A stretch of DNA of 64,000 nucleotides from Azospirillum sp. TSO35-2 (GTDB lineage Bacteria > Pseudomonadota > Alphaproteobacteria > Azospirillales > Azospirillaceae), in assembly GCF_003116095.1 (NCBI RefSeq), contig NZ_LGRA01000008.1:156605-220604 (forward strand). Reading direction: 5' to 3'. The notes under the pieces are model-generated. The model was given only the letters and a program-made list of their open reading frames with translations, was not told where the DNA came from and did no database searches. Position numbers and translations under genes: made by a program. Positions 49,784-59,308 of the stretch are shown here, piece by piece; the stretch's first letter is position 1, and each line of letters opens with the position of its first letter.

Positions 49784-52068
49784 CCGCCCCCGCGCTGGAC
49801 GGGCCGGCACTGGAAGGGCGGGCACTGGAAGGGCGGGCACTGGAAGGGCGGGCGGAGGGCAGCCCCCGTCCGGCCGGGAAGGAGGCGCCGGCGGCCCGGC
49901 CCCGCCGCCTGGTGCCGCTGGCCTTCCGGCTGGTCGGCCTGGCGCTGGTCGGGCTGGCGGTCGGGCTGGCGGTGGCGGTGCGCGGGTCGGAGGCCGGCGA
50001 TCCGCTGCTGACCTACGCCGTGGTGATGACGATGGCGGTCGCCGCCGCGGTCTGGGGGCTGTGGCTGGTGGTCGACCGCTGCCTGCTGCGCGCCGCGGAA
50101 ACGCTGAGCCGCGAGGCCGGCCTGATCGCCCATGGCAACGTCGAGGGCGCGGTCGGCGGCCGGGTGCCGCTGGCGCGCTACGGCGATCTGGTGCCGATGG
50201 CCCGCGCGGTGAACGACCTGTCGGACAAGCTGGCCCAGGTCCGCCGCGACATCGCCCGCACCGTCGCCGAATCGACCGCGAAGGCGGAGGAGCAGAAGAC
50301 CCGGCTGGCCGCCGTGCTGCGCGACCTGCACGAAGGCGTCCTGGTCTGCAACACGCGGCACCAGATCCTGCTCTACAACCAGACCGCCCTGGACATCCTG
50401 CACCTGTCCGGCGAGATGGGGCTCGGCCGCTCCCTGCTGCATTTCGTGGTGGCGGAGCCGGTGACCCACACGCTGGAACGGCTGTCCTTGCGCGTCCGCG
50501 AGGGGCGGCACCTCAACCACGAGCACGGCACCACCGCCCAGTTCGTCGGCGCCACCACCGACGGCCGCATCCTGCTGGAAGGCCGCATGAGCGCCATCCT
50601 GCAGGAGGCGGACGCCGGGGCGGAGGAGCCGCCGACCATCACCGGCTACGTGCTGACCCTGTCCGACGCAACCAGCGAGCTGGCGGCGCTCGGCCAGCGC
50701 GACGCCCTGCTGCGCGAGGCGACGGAGGGGTTCCGCGTCCCGATCGCCAACCTGCGCGCCGCGGTGGAAACGCTGTACGACAACCCCGACCTCGCTCTCG
50801 CCGACCGCGCGGCGTTTGAAAGCTCCATGCTGGAATCCTGCGACGGCCTGTCGCAACGGCTGGAGCGGGTGACCGCCGCCTACCGCAACGTCGTCACCGG
50901 CAGCTGGCCGATGAGCGACATCCACTCCAACAACCTGATCAACCTGGTCCGCCACCGCGTCGGCAACGACACCCCCGGCTCGGCCTCCCTGGAGGTGACG
51001 CTGACCGGCCTGCCGCAATGGGTCCATGGCGACAGCCACAGCCTGGTGCTGCTGTTCACCCACCTGATCGAACGGGTGCACGGGCTGACCGGCGCGACCG
51101 CCTTCGACCTCGAGGCGGTGGCGCCGCAGGACGGCGACCGCTGGGTCTATCTCGACCTCGTCTGGTCGGGGCCGGCGGTGCCGAGCGCCACGCTGGACGG
51201 CTGGCTCGACCAGCCGCTGCCGAGCGGGCTGGGCGGCCTGTCCGCCGGCGACGTGCTGCAGCACCACCGCAGCACCGCCTGGAGCGAGGCGCTGCCCGAC
51301 GCCGGGGGGGCGGTGCCCGCCGCGCGGTCCCGCCTGCGCGTGCCGCTGCCGCCGGCGCAGTCGCCGCTGTCCGCCCGGCCGCGGCCGCGCGCCGGCGCCC
51401 GGCCGGAGTTCTTCGATTTCGGGCTGCTGCACCAGCCGCTGGCGACCAGCGAGCTGGGCCACACGCCGCTCGACCGCCTGCATTACGTGGTGTTCGACAC
51501 CGAAACGACCGGCCTGTCGCCCAGCACCGGCGACGAGATCATCCAGATCGCCGCGGTCCGCGTCGTCGGCGGGCGCATCCTGACCGGCGAGACCTTCAAC
51601 ACGCTGGTCGATCCCAAGCGGCCGATCCCGCCCGAATCGATCCCCTTCCACGGCGTCACCGACGCCATGGTGGCGGGAAAGCCGACCATCGACGCGGTGC
51701 TGCCACAGTTCCGCGCCTTCATCTCGGGGGCGGTGATGGTGGCGCACAACGCCGCCTTCGACCTGAAATTCCTGAAGATGAAGGAACGGGTCGCCGGGGT
51801 GGCCTTCGACGGGCCGGTGCTGGACACCATGCTGCTGTCGCGCATGCTGCTGGGCAACGACGGCGACCACACGCTGGACGGCATCGCCGAACGGCTGGGC
51901 ATCGCCGTGGTCGACCGCCACACCGCGCTCGGCGACAGCCTCGTCACCGCGGCGGTGTTCCTGCGCATGGTCGAGATGCTGCGCGAGCGCGACGTGCGAA
52001 CCCTCGACGACGCCATCCGCGGCGCCAACATCCTGGTCGAGCTGGCGGCACGGGAGCGGGCCTTTTGA
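49780..52068 (+). CDS. Membrane PAS sensor with kinase-like middle fused to an active-looking DEDDh exonuclease
   Basis: This 762-residue protein has an N-terminus with a repeated Ala-Leu-Glu-Gly-Arg unit, two membrane helices (about 48-66 and 74-100), a HAMP-like segment, a PAS domain (about 165-290, LHEGVLVCNTRHQILLYNQT) and a helical region resembling a kinase DHp but without the acceptor His (EGFRVPIANLRAAVETLYDN). After an ATPase-like part comes the exonuclease domain (about 565-735): VFDTETTGL, FHGVTDAMV, AHNAAFDLKFL and HTALGDS, with all DEDDh residues present. It is DnaQ-like but membrane-tethered. The gene is coupled to the receiver before and to a small membrane protein after. Confidence 0.85.
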   Translation: MTAPALDGPALEGRALEGRALEGRAEGSPRPAGKEAPAARPRRLVPLAFRLVGLALVGLAVGLAVAVRGSEAGDPLLTYAVVMTMAVAAAVWGLWLVVDRCLLRAAETLSREAGLIAHGNVEGAVGGRVPLARYGDLVPMARAVNDLSDKLAQVRRDIARTVAESTAKAEEQKTRLAAVLRDLHEGVLVCNTRHQILLYNQTALDILHLSGEMGLGRSLLHFVVAEPVTHTLERLSLRVREGRHLNHEHGTTAQFVGATTDGRILLEGRMSAILQEADAGAEEPPTITGYVLTLSDATSELAALGQRDALLREATEGFRVPIANLRAAVETLYDNPDLALADRAAFESSMLESCDGLSQRLERVTAAYRNVVTGSWPMSDIHSNNLINLVRHRVGNDTPGSASLEVTLTGLPQWVHGDSHSLVLLFTHLIERVHGLTGATAFDLEAVAPQDGDRWVYLDLVWSGPAVPSATLDGWLDQPLPSGLGGLSAGDVLQHHRSTAWSEALPDAGGAVPAARSRLRVPLPPAQSPLSARPRPRAGARPEFFDFGLLHQPLATSELGHTPLDRLHYVVFDTETTGLSPSTGDEIIQIAAVRVVGGRILTGETFNTLVDPKRPIPPESIPFHGVTDAMVAGKPTIDAVLPQFRAFISGAVMVAHNAAFDLKFLKMKERVAGVAFDGPVLDTMLLSRMLLGNDGDHTLDGIAERLGIAVVDRHTALGDSLVTAAVFLRMVEMLRERDVRTLDDAIRGANILVELAARERAF

Positions 52069-52301
52069 GCGGCGTCCCCCCGCATTCCGGCCCGGCGCGG
52101 GGCCCCCATGACGGGACGATCAGGCGGCGCGACCGCATGGTCGGGCTGTTCCTGCTGGCGGCGGCGCTGTTCAACCCGCCGCTGCTCGGCCTGTTCGGGA
52201 CGGAGGGGAGGATTCTGGGGGTGCCGTCGCTGTATGTCTGGGTCCTCGGCGGCTGGGCGGCGGTGATCGCGCTGGCTGCCCTGGCCAGCGCCAGACGGTA
52301 G
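52065..52301 (+). CDS. Small two-helix membrane protein
   Basis: This protein of about 78 residues starts at a TTG overlapping the exonuclease gene stop (TTGA) or at ATG 52137. It has two hydrophobic helices (MVGLFLLAAALFNPPLLGLF and VWVLGGWAAVIALAALAS) like the small subunits that precede sodium/solute symporters. It ends six bases before the symporter-kinase gene. Probably an accessory of that transporter-like sensor. Confidence 0.68.
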   Translation: MSGVPPHSGPARGPHDGTIRRRDRMVGLFLLAAALFNPPLLGLFGTEGRILGVPSLYVWVLGGWAAVIALAALASARR

Positions 52302-52307
52302 CGGCCG

Positions 52308-55094
52308 ATGCCGACGGACGGCGCCGGCGGCTGGGGCATCGGCTGGAGCACGGTCCTTCTCACCGCCCTGGCCTATCTGTCGGCCCTGTTCGCCATCGCC
52401 CACTGGGCCGACCGCCGCGCCGCGGCCGGGCGCAGCGTCATCGCCTCGCCCACCGTCTACGCCCTGTCGCTGGCGGTCTACTGCACGACCTGGACCTTCT
52501 ACGGCTCGGTCGGGCGGGCGGCGACGCTGGGCATCGGCTTCCTGCCGGTCTATCTCGGCCCCACCCTGCTGATGCTGCTGGCCCCGCTGCTGCTGCGCAA
52601 GATCCTGCGCATCGCCAAGGCCCACCGCATCACCTCCATCGCCGACTTCCTGGCCAGCCGCTACGGCCACAGCCCGCTGCTGGGCGGGTTGGTGGCGCTG
52701 ACCGCCACCGTCGGCGTCACCCCCTACATCGCGCTGCAACTGAAGGCGGTCGCCGTCAGCTTCGATGCGCTGACCGGCGGCAACGGGCTGGACACGCTGG
52801 GGCCGCCCTTCCGCGACCACGGCTTCCTGATCGCTGCGGTGATGGCGCTGTTCGCCATCGTCTTCGGCGCCCGCCAGATCGACGCGGCGGAGCACCATCC
52901 CGGCATGGTCGCGGCCATCGCCTTCGAATCGCTGGTGAAGCTGGTCGCCTTCCTGGCGGTCGGGCTGTTCGTGGTCTGGGGGCTGCATGGCGGGCTGGCG
53001 CCCCTGTTCGAGGCCGCCGCCGCCCACCCCGACCTCGCCCGGCTGTTCGAGAGCGCGCCGGCCCTGGGCGATGGCGGCGGCAGCGGCGGCGGCGCCTGGA
53101 TCACCACCACCCTGCTGGCGGCGGCGGCGATGCTGTGCCTGCCGCGCCAGTTCCAGGTGATGGTGATCGAGACGGTGGACGAGCGGCACCTCGACCGCGC
53201 GGTCTGGCTGTTCCCGCTCTACCTGCTGCTGATCAACCTGTTCGTGCTGCCGGTGGCGCTGGCCGGGCTGCTGCGCTTCGGTCCCGGGCTGGACCCCGAC
53301 CTGTTCGTGGTGGCGCTGCCGCTGCACGGCGGGGCGGCGTGGCTGGCGCTGCTGGCCTTCCTGGGTGGGTTGTCGGCGGCGGCCGGGATGATCGTCGTCG
53401 AGTCGGTGGCGCTGTCGACCATGCTGTGCAACGACTTGGTGATGCCGGTGCTGCTGCGGGCACGGCCGGCCGCCCTGGCGCGCTCGGCCGACCTGACGCC
53501 GCTGCTGCTGGCGGTCCGCCGCGTCGCCATCGTGGCGATCCTGCTGTTCGGCTACGGCTATTTCCGGCTGGCCGGCTCGGCCTACGCGCTGGTGTCGATC
53601 GGGCTGATCTCCTTCGCGGCGGTGGCGCAGTTCGCCCCGGCGCTGATCGGCGGGCTGTACTGGCGCGGCGCCACCCGCCGCGGCGCCATCGGCGCGGTCG
53701 CCGCCGGCACGCTGGTCTGGGCCTACACGCTGCTGCTGCCCAGCTTCGCCCGGTCGGGCTGGCTGCCGGCCTCCTTCATCGCCGACGGGCCGTGGGGCGT
53801 CGCGGCGCTGCGCCCCTACGCCCTGTTCGGGCTGTCCGGGCTCGACCCGCTGGCCCACGCGCTGTTCTGGAGCGCGCTCGCCAACGTCGGCGCCTACGTC
53901 GCCCTGTCGCTGTTCGACCGTCCCGACGCGGCCGAGCGGGCGCAGGCCGCCGCCTTCGTCGACGTGTTCGTCCCCGCCGGTGAGGCCGCCGGACACCTCT
54001 CCTCCCCATCGGCCCCCTCCCCGTCCACCGACTGGCGCAGCGCCGCCAGCGTCGGCGACCTCACCCGCGTGGTCGCCCGTTTCCTCGGCCCCCAGCGCGC
54101 CGAGCAGGCCTTCGCCGGCGCCGACCCGGACGAGCCGGCGGGGGCGGAGCGGCTGCGGCTGGCCGAACGGCTGCTGGCCGGCGCCATCGGCGGCGCGTCG
54201 GCCCGGGTGGCGCTGGCCTCGTCGGTGTCGGCCGGCGCGGTCGAGGCGGCCGAGCTGCTGCGCATGCTGGACGAGACCAGCGACGTCATCGCCCACAGCC
54301 GCCAACTGGAACAGAAGACCGCCGAGCTGGAGCGCGCCACCGACGCGCTGCGCGCCGCCAACGAACGGCTGACCGAGCTGGACCGGCTGAAAGACGATTT
54401 CCTGTCCACCGTCACCCACGAGCTGCGCACCCCGCTGACCTCGATTCGCGCCTTCAGCGAGATCCTGCACGACGACCCCGGCCTCGACCCCGACCAGCGG
54501 CAGGAGTTCCTGGCCGTCATCATCAAGGAGAGCGAGCGGCTGACCCGCCTGATCAACCAGGTGCTGGACATGGCGAAGATCGAGGCCGGCGCGCTCGATT
54601 GGCGGATCGAGGCGATCGACCCGGCGCAGGCGCTGACCCAGGCGGTCGCCGCGACCGAGGGGCTGTTCCTGGAACGCGGCATCGCGCTGGCGGTCGACCT
54701 GCCCGACCGGCTGCCGCCGGTGCGGGGCGACGAGGACCGGGTGATCCAGGTCGTGGTCAACCTGCTGTCCAACGCCGCGAAATTCACGCCGTCCGGCGGC
54801 CGGACGGTGCTGGCGGCGCGGGTGCGGGACGGCGCGCTGCGGGTGACGGTGACCGACACCGGCCCCGGCGTGGCGCCGAAGGACCGCGCCCTGGTGTTCG
54901 ACCGCTTCCGTCAGGCCGGCGACCCCCTGACCGGCAAACCGGCCGGAACCGGGCTCGGTCTGGCCATCAGCAAGCGCATCGTCGAACATCTGGGCGGTCG
55001 CATCGGTGTCGAGAGTGGTACGGCCCCCGGCGCCACCTTCTGGTTCACCTTGCCGTTGGTGCAGCAACCGGCACCACACGGCTTTGTCGAATGA
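52308..55094 (+). CDS. Sodium/solute symporter-type sensor histidine kinase (CbrA-like)
   Basis: This 928-residue protein joins a 13-helix SSS-family transporter domain (about 1-560; CTTWTFYGSVGRAATLGIGF, TSIADFLASRYGHSPLLGG, PRQFQVMVIET) to a cytoplasmic histidine kinase. The kinase has a helical linker, the acceptor in STVTHELRTPLTSIRAFSEI, N-box VVNLLSNAAKFT, DTGPGVAP and GTGLGLAIS. The C-terminus ends in QPAPHGFVE. CbrA-type proteins sense or take up nutrients such as histidine. Here the partner regulator is probably the adjacent lone receiver or the next kinase. Confidence 0.92.
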   Translation: MPTDGAGGWGIGWSTVLLTALAYLSALFAIAHWADRRAAAGRSVIASPTVYALSLAVYCTTWTFYGSVGRAATLGIGFLPVYLGPTLLMLLAPLLLRKILRIAKAHRITSIADFLASRYGHSPLLGGLVALTATVGVTPYIALQLKAVAVSFDALTGGNGLDTLGPPFRDHGFLIAAVMALFAIVFGARQIDAAEHHPGMVAAIAFESLVKLVAFLAVGLFVVWGLHGGLAPLFEAAAAHPDLARLFESAPALGDGGGSGGGAWITTTLLAAAAMLCLPRQFQVMVIETVDERHLDRAVWLFPLYLLLINLFVLPVALAGLLRFGPGLDPDLFVVALPLHGGAAWLALLAFLGGLSAAAGMIVVESVALSTMLCNDLVMPVLLRARPAALARSADLTPLLLAVRRVAIVAILLFGYGYFRLAGSAYALVSIGLISFAAVAQFAPALIGGLYWRGATRRGAIGAVAAGTLVWAYTLLLPSFARSGWLPASFIADGPWGVAALRPYALFGLSGLDPLAHALFWSALANVGAYVALSLFDRPDAAERAQAAAFVDVFVPAGEAAGHLSSPSAPSPSTDWRSAASVGDLTRVVARFLGPQRAEQAFAGADPDEPAGAERLRLAERLLAGAIGGASARVALASSVSAGAVEAAELLRMLDETSDVIAHSRQLEQKTAELERATDALRAANERLTELDRLKDDFLSTVTHELRTPLTSIRAFSEILHDDPGLDPDQRQEFLAVIIKESERLTRLINQVLDMAKIEAGALDWRIEAIDPAQALTQAVAATEGLFLERGIALAVDLPDRLPPVRGDEDRVIQVVVNLLSNAAKFTPSGGRTVLAARVRDGALRVTVTDTGPGVAPKDRALVFDRFRQAGDPLTGKPAGTGLGLAISKRIVEHLGGRIGVESGTAPGATFWFTLPLVQQPAPHGFVE

Positions 55095-55388
55095 ACCCGC
55101 GCTAGGCGACCCACAAGCGGCTCGCCCTGGCGCAATCCCGTGCTATCCTGCCGACCGCCGGTCCATCGGATGGAAAGGGGACACACGTCTTGCGGTCAGG
55201 CCCAGCCTTTCGGCCACAGGTTCCCACAACTCACAGGGTATCAAGCGCCACGATGCTTCCCGTCGGCGCGATCCACCCCTATGGTGGATCGCACGGGTCC
55301 GGCGGTGGCCGGCGCGCGGCATGGCGCGGCGGCACGGACCCGGCGGGGCAGCCCGCCGGTCGGTCGGATGGGCGGTAGGAAGGCCGGG

Positions 55389-57101
55389 ATGGGCAAGATA
55401 CTGGTGGTCGACGACGAGCGGGACGTCGAGACGCTGATCATGCAGCGCTTCCGCCGCGCCGTCCGGGCCGGCGAGCTGGAGTTCCTGTTCGCCCATGACG
55501 GGCAGGAGGCGCTGGCCACCCTGCGGGCGCAGCCCGACATCGAGATGGTGCTGAGCGACATCAACATGCCCGGGATGGACGGGCTGACCCTGCTCGACCA
55601 TCTGCCCCAGGTGAACGCCGACATCCGCGCGGTGATGGTGTCGGCCTATGGCGACCTCGGCAACGTGCGCGCGGCGATGAACCGCGGCGCCTTCGACTTC
55701 ATCATCAAGCCGATCGACTTCTCCGACCTCGAAGCCACCATCCACAAGACGCTGGAAGCCAGCCGGACCGTCCGCCGCCTGCGCGACGCGCTGCAGGAGA
55801 CGCGGACGGCGGAGGCGGCGTCGCGCGCCCAGACCACCCGCCTGCGCCGGGTGCTGGATGGCAGCCCGATCGGCGTGGCGATCATCACCGAAGCCGGCGA
55901 ACTGCTCTATTACAACCATCGCTGCGTCGATCTGTTCGGCATCCCGCAGGACGCGATGCACCAGCATTGCGCCCCGACCCTGTTCCGCTACGTCACGGAA
56001 CGGCTGCCGGCGCCGCCGCGGCCGGCCATGGCGACGGTCGCGGCGGCTGACGAGCCGCGGCCCGACGGCGTCATCCCGACCGACGAGATCCGCTTCGTCC
56101 GCGACGACGGCCGCACGGTGTGGATGGCGATGTCGTTCGACCACACCACCTACGAAAACCAGCCCGTCTACATCGTCTGGCTCTACGACATCACCGAACG
56201 CAAGGTCCAGGCGGAGGCGCTGCGTGCGGCCAAGGATTCGGCCGAACAGGCGCTGGCCGACCTGGAGCGCATGCAATCCGACCTGATCCGCGCCGAGAAG
56301 ATGGCGGTGATCGGCCAGTTGATCGCCGCCGTCGCCCACGAGATCAACACCCCCGTCGGCATCGCGCTGACCGCCGCCACCCATCTGCAGACGGCGTCGG
56401 AGTCGATCATCATGACCTTCCGCGGCGGGCAACTGCGCAAGAGCGACTTCCAGGACTATGTCGGCACCGCCAGCGAGGTGTCGACGCTGCTGGTCGCCAA
56501 CATCGAACGCGCCGCCGCCCTGATCCAGAGCCTGAAGCTGGTGACGGAGGGCAAGGCGAGTTCGCCCCGCAGCCGCTTCGACCTGCGCGACTATCTGTCC
56601 GACATCGTGCTGGCGGTGCAGGTGCAGCCGGCGGCGGCCGGTCACGAGCTGGCGCTGGACTGCCCGGACGGATTGGCGCTCGACACCTACCCCGGGGCGT
56701 TGACCGAGGTGCTGCTGGCCCTGCTGACCAACGCCTTCGCCCACGCCTTCGAGCCGGAACCGGTCGCGGCCATCGCCGCCGGCGAGGACGGCAATCCGGA
56801 CGGGTTGCCGACCGACGGACGACGTCGCCCCGCCGGACGGGTCACCGTGTCGGTCCAGATGCTGGGCGATGAACGGGTGGAACTGCGGATCGCCGACAAT
56901 GGCCGCGGCATTCCGGCGGACATCCAGCCGCGGCTGTTCCAGCCCTTCACCACCACCCGGCGCGGCGCGGGCAGCATGGGGCTGGGGCTGTACGCCGTGT
57001 TCAATCTGGTGACCGGCAAGCTGGGCGGCGAGATCGACATCGACAGCGAGGTCGGGCGCGGGACGACCGTGATCCTGCGGCTGCCGCTGGACGCGCCCTG
57101 A
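55389..57101 (+). CDS. Receiver-PAS-histidine kinase protein
   Basis: This 570-residue soluble protein has an N-terminal receiver ([32 protein letters not shown]), a coiled linker, a PAS domain (about 165-275, [21 protein letters not shown]), and a histidine kinase ([48 protein letters not shown]). The receiver in front of the kinase makes it a relay middle-man. I chose ATG 55389; the frame upstream is not protein-like. The 294 bases before it (55095-55388) hold no gene. Confidence 0.88.
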   Translation: MGKILVVDDERDVETLIMQRFRRAVRAGELEFLFAHDGQEALATLRAQPDIEMVLSDINMPGMDGLTLLDHLPQVNADIRAVMVSAYGDLGNVRAAMNRGAFDFIIKPIDFSDLEATIHKTLEASRTVRRLRDALQETRTAEAASRAQTTRLRRVLDGSPIGVAIITEAGELLYYNHRCVDLFGIPQDAMHQHCAPTLFRYVTERLPAPPRPAMATVAAADEPRPDGVIPTDEIRFVRDDGRTVWMAMSFDHTTYENQPVYIVWLYDITERKVQAEALRAAKDSAEQALADLERMQSDLIRAEKMAVIGQLIAAVAHEINTPVGIALTAATHLQTASESIIMTFRGGQLRKSDFQDYVGTASEVSTLLVANIERAAALIQSLKLVTEGKASSPRSRFDLRDYLSDIVLAVQVQPAAAGHELALDCPDGLALDTYPGALTEVLLALLTNAFAHAFEPEPVAAIAAGEDGNPDGLPTDGRRRPAGRVTVSVQMLGDERVELRIADNGRGIPADIQPRLFQPFTTTRRGAGSMGLGLYAVFNLVTGKLGGEIDIDSEVGRGTTVILRLPLDAP

Positions 57102-57149
57102 CCCCCCTGACCGCCCGCCCGACAAGGACGACCCAGAGGGACGATCCAC

Positions 57150-58874
57150 ATGGACGAAAAGACCAAGCTGCTCCTATCCCTGCCTCCGCTGTCATCCTAT
57201 TCGTCCCCGGACGAAGCCGTGGCGGCGTCGGTGGACCGGGCGCGGCTCTACCACGACCAGCTCGTCGCCGCGATGCCGGGCCTGATCGTCCACCGCGATG
57301 GCGTCATCCTTCATTGCAGCAGCACGCTGGCCCGCCTGCTGGGCTATGAGTCGGCGGAACAGGTGCTGGCCCTGCCGGGTGTCATGGAGCTGGTCCCGGA
57401 GGACGCCCGACTGGCGGAGCGCGACGCCTATGCCCGCTGCCTGCAGGGGCCGACCCAGTCGCAAGCGCGCCGGATCAAGCGTCACCGCGCCGACACCAGC
57501 ATCCAGTGGTTCGACCAACTGCTGGAGCCGGTGGACTGGGGCGGCGCCCCCGCGGTGATGGAAATGCTGACCCAGATGCGCCCGCAGGCCGCCAACGCCG
57601 AAGTGCCGCATCAGGAACAGCTGTTGCAGGCGGCGATCGACGCCATGCCCAACGGCGTGTTGATGCTGGACCGGAACCTGAAGCTGGAAGGAGCCAACAG
57701 CGAGTATTTCCGACTGTGGGACTATCCGCCCGGCTTGTTCCCGCCCGGTACCCCCGTCGCCGAAACGCTCTATTACAACCACCGGCGCGGCGATTACGGC
57801 GACGTCCCCTGCGAGGAGACGGTGGCGGAACTGTGCACCCGCTTCCTGGTGAAGGGAGTCATCAATTCCGAACGCCAGGTGCCCACCAACGGCCGTATCC
57901 TGGATATCCGCACCGCTCCGCGCGCCGACGGCGGCTATGTCATCACCCACCACGACATCACCGACCGCAAGCGCATCGAGGACGAGCTGCGCCAAGCCAA
58001 GGAGCGCGCCGAAGCAATCCTGAAGGAGCTGCGCGAGACCCAGCAGCAACTGATCGTTCAGGAAAAGATGGCGTCGCTCGGCCAATTGACCGCCGGCATC
58101 GCCCATGAATTGAAGAACCCGCTGAATTTCGTCAACAACTTCGCCGAACTGTCGGGTGAGCTGCTTGACGAACTGCTGGAACTGCTGGGGCCGCTGAACG
58201 ACCATCTGGATGATGCGGTCCGCGTCGAGGTGGACGAGTTGGTCGACAGCCTGCAGAGCAACCTGCGCAAGATCTCCGACCATGGCCGGCGCGCCGACAA
58301 CATCGTCAAGAGCATGCTGGCCCATTCGCGGGGCGGCGGCGGCGAATGGCAAACCACCGACCTGAACATGCTGGTCGAAGAGGCGCTGACGCTGTCCTAC
58401 CACGCGGTGCGCGCCCAGGACCGGGCCTTCAACGCGACCTTGAGTTGCCGATTGGACCCGGGGGTGGGCGAGGTCAAGCTGGTGCCGCAGGACATGTCGC
58501 GCGTCCTGGTGAACCTGTTCACCAACAGCTTCTACGCGGTGCGCAAGCGCCAGTTGCTCTCCGACGACCCCACCTATGAGCCGCGACTGATTGTCGCCAC
58601 TCATACGAGTGATTCGGAGGTCTCCATCGGAATTCGCGACAATGGCGTCGGCATGCCCCCCGCCGTAATCGAGAAACTGTTCACCCCATTCTTCACGACC
58701 AAGCCCACCGGCGAAGGAACCGGCTTAGGCCTTTCGCTGAGCTATGACATCGTGGTACATCAACATCGTGGTCGTTTCGACGTATCCAGCGTTGAAAACG
58801 AGCATGCCGAGTTCACCATCACGCTGCCACGCACGGTGACGGCGGTGTCGTTAGGGGAGCGCCGCAAGACATGA
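57150..58874 (+). CDS. PAS-PAS histidine kinase
   Basis: This 574-residue soluble kinase has a first PAS domain (about 35-140, LIVHRDGVILHCSSTLARLL), a second with a PAS-fold and PAC end (about 155-275, ANSEYFRLWDYPPGLFPPGT), a coiled coil and the acceptor in TAGIAHELKNPLNFVNNFAE. The ATPase has the N box at VNLFTNSFYAV, then DNGVGMPPAV and GTGLGLSLS. The last four bases overlap the next receiver gene. It shares the [12 protein letters not shown] partners with the gene before. Confidence 0.92.
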   Translation: MDEKTKLLLSLPPLSSYSSPDEAVAASVDRARLYHDQLVAAMPGLIVHRDGVILHCSSTLARLLGYESAEQVLALPGVMELVPEDARLAERDAYARCLQGPTQSQARRIKRHRADTSIQWFDQLLEPVDWGGAPAVMEMLTQMRPQAANAEVPHQEQLLQAAIDAMPNGVLMLDRNLKLEGANSEYFRLWDYPPGLFPPGTPVAETLYYNHRRGDYGDVPCEETVAELCTRFLVKGVINSERQVPTNGRILDIRTAPRADGGYVITHHDITDRKRIEDELRQAKERAEAILKELRETQQQLIVQEKMASLGQLTAGIAHELKNPLNFVNNFAELSGELLDELLELLGPLNDHLDDAVRVEVDELVDSLQSNLRKISDHGRRADNIVKSMLAHSRGGGGEWQTTDLNMLVEEALTLSYHAVRAQDRAFNATLSCRLDPGVGEVKLVPQDMSRVLVNLFTNSFYAVRKRQLLSDDPTYEPRLIVATHTSDSEVSIGIRDNGVGMPPAVIEKLFTPFFTTKPTGEGTGLGLSLSYDIVVHQHRGRFDVSSVENEHAEFTITLPRTVTAVSLGERRKT

Positions 58875-59266
58875 CCTTGGGAATCCTCGTCGTCGATGAC
58901 GAACCGGATATCGAGGATCTGTTCCGCCAGCGCTTCCGGGCCGAGTTGCGCCGCGGGGAACTCGCGCTTCACTTCGCCGCATCGGCGGAAGAGGCGCTGG
59001 AGAGCTTGAGCGCCGGGTTGCAACCTGAGGCGGTTCTTGTCCTCAGCGATATCAATATGCCCGGCATGAGCGGGCTCGATCTTTTGCAACGTCTGCGCGC
59101 GGACGATCCGGCGGTTCCGGTCATCATGGTCACCGCCTATGGCGACACCGAAAACCGCCGGCGCGCGCTGGACAGCGGCGCCACCGATCTGGTGACCAAG
59201 CCGGTCGATTTTGTCGCCCTGAAGAAACTGGTTCAAAGCGTCATCGAGCGGAAGAACGCGGCCTGA
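58871..59266 (+). CDS. Single-domain response regulator
   Basis: This 131-residue receiver starts MTLGILVVDDEPDIEDLFRQ and has the acceptor Asp in [22 protein letters not shown] and Lys in VTKPVDFVAL. Its closest sequence in the window is the receiver at the N-terminus of the 55389 protein. ATGA overlap with the preceding kinase makes it the direct partner. It has no output domain. Confidence 0.93.
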   Translation: MTLGILVVDDEPDIEDLFRQRFRAELRRGELALHFAASAEEALESLSAGLQPEAVLVLSDINMPGMSGLDLLQRLRADDPAVPVIMVTAYGDTENRRRALDSGATDLVTKPVDFVALKKLVQSVIERKNAA

Positions 59267-59308
59267 GCCGCGGCCTCTTTTCCCGCCCCGCACGCCGGCC
59301 GACCGCGA

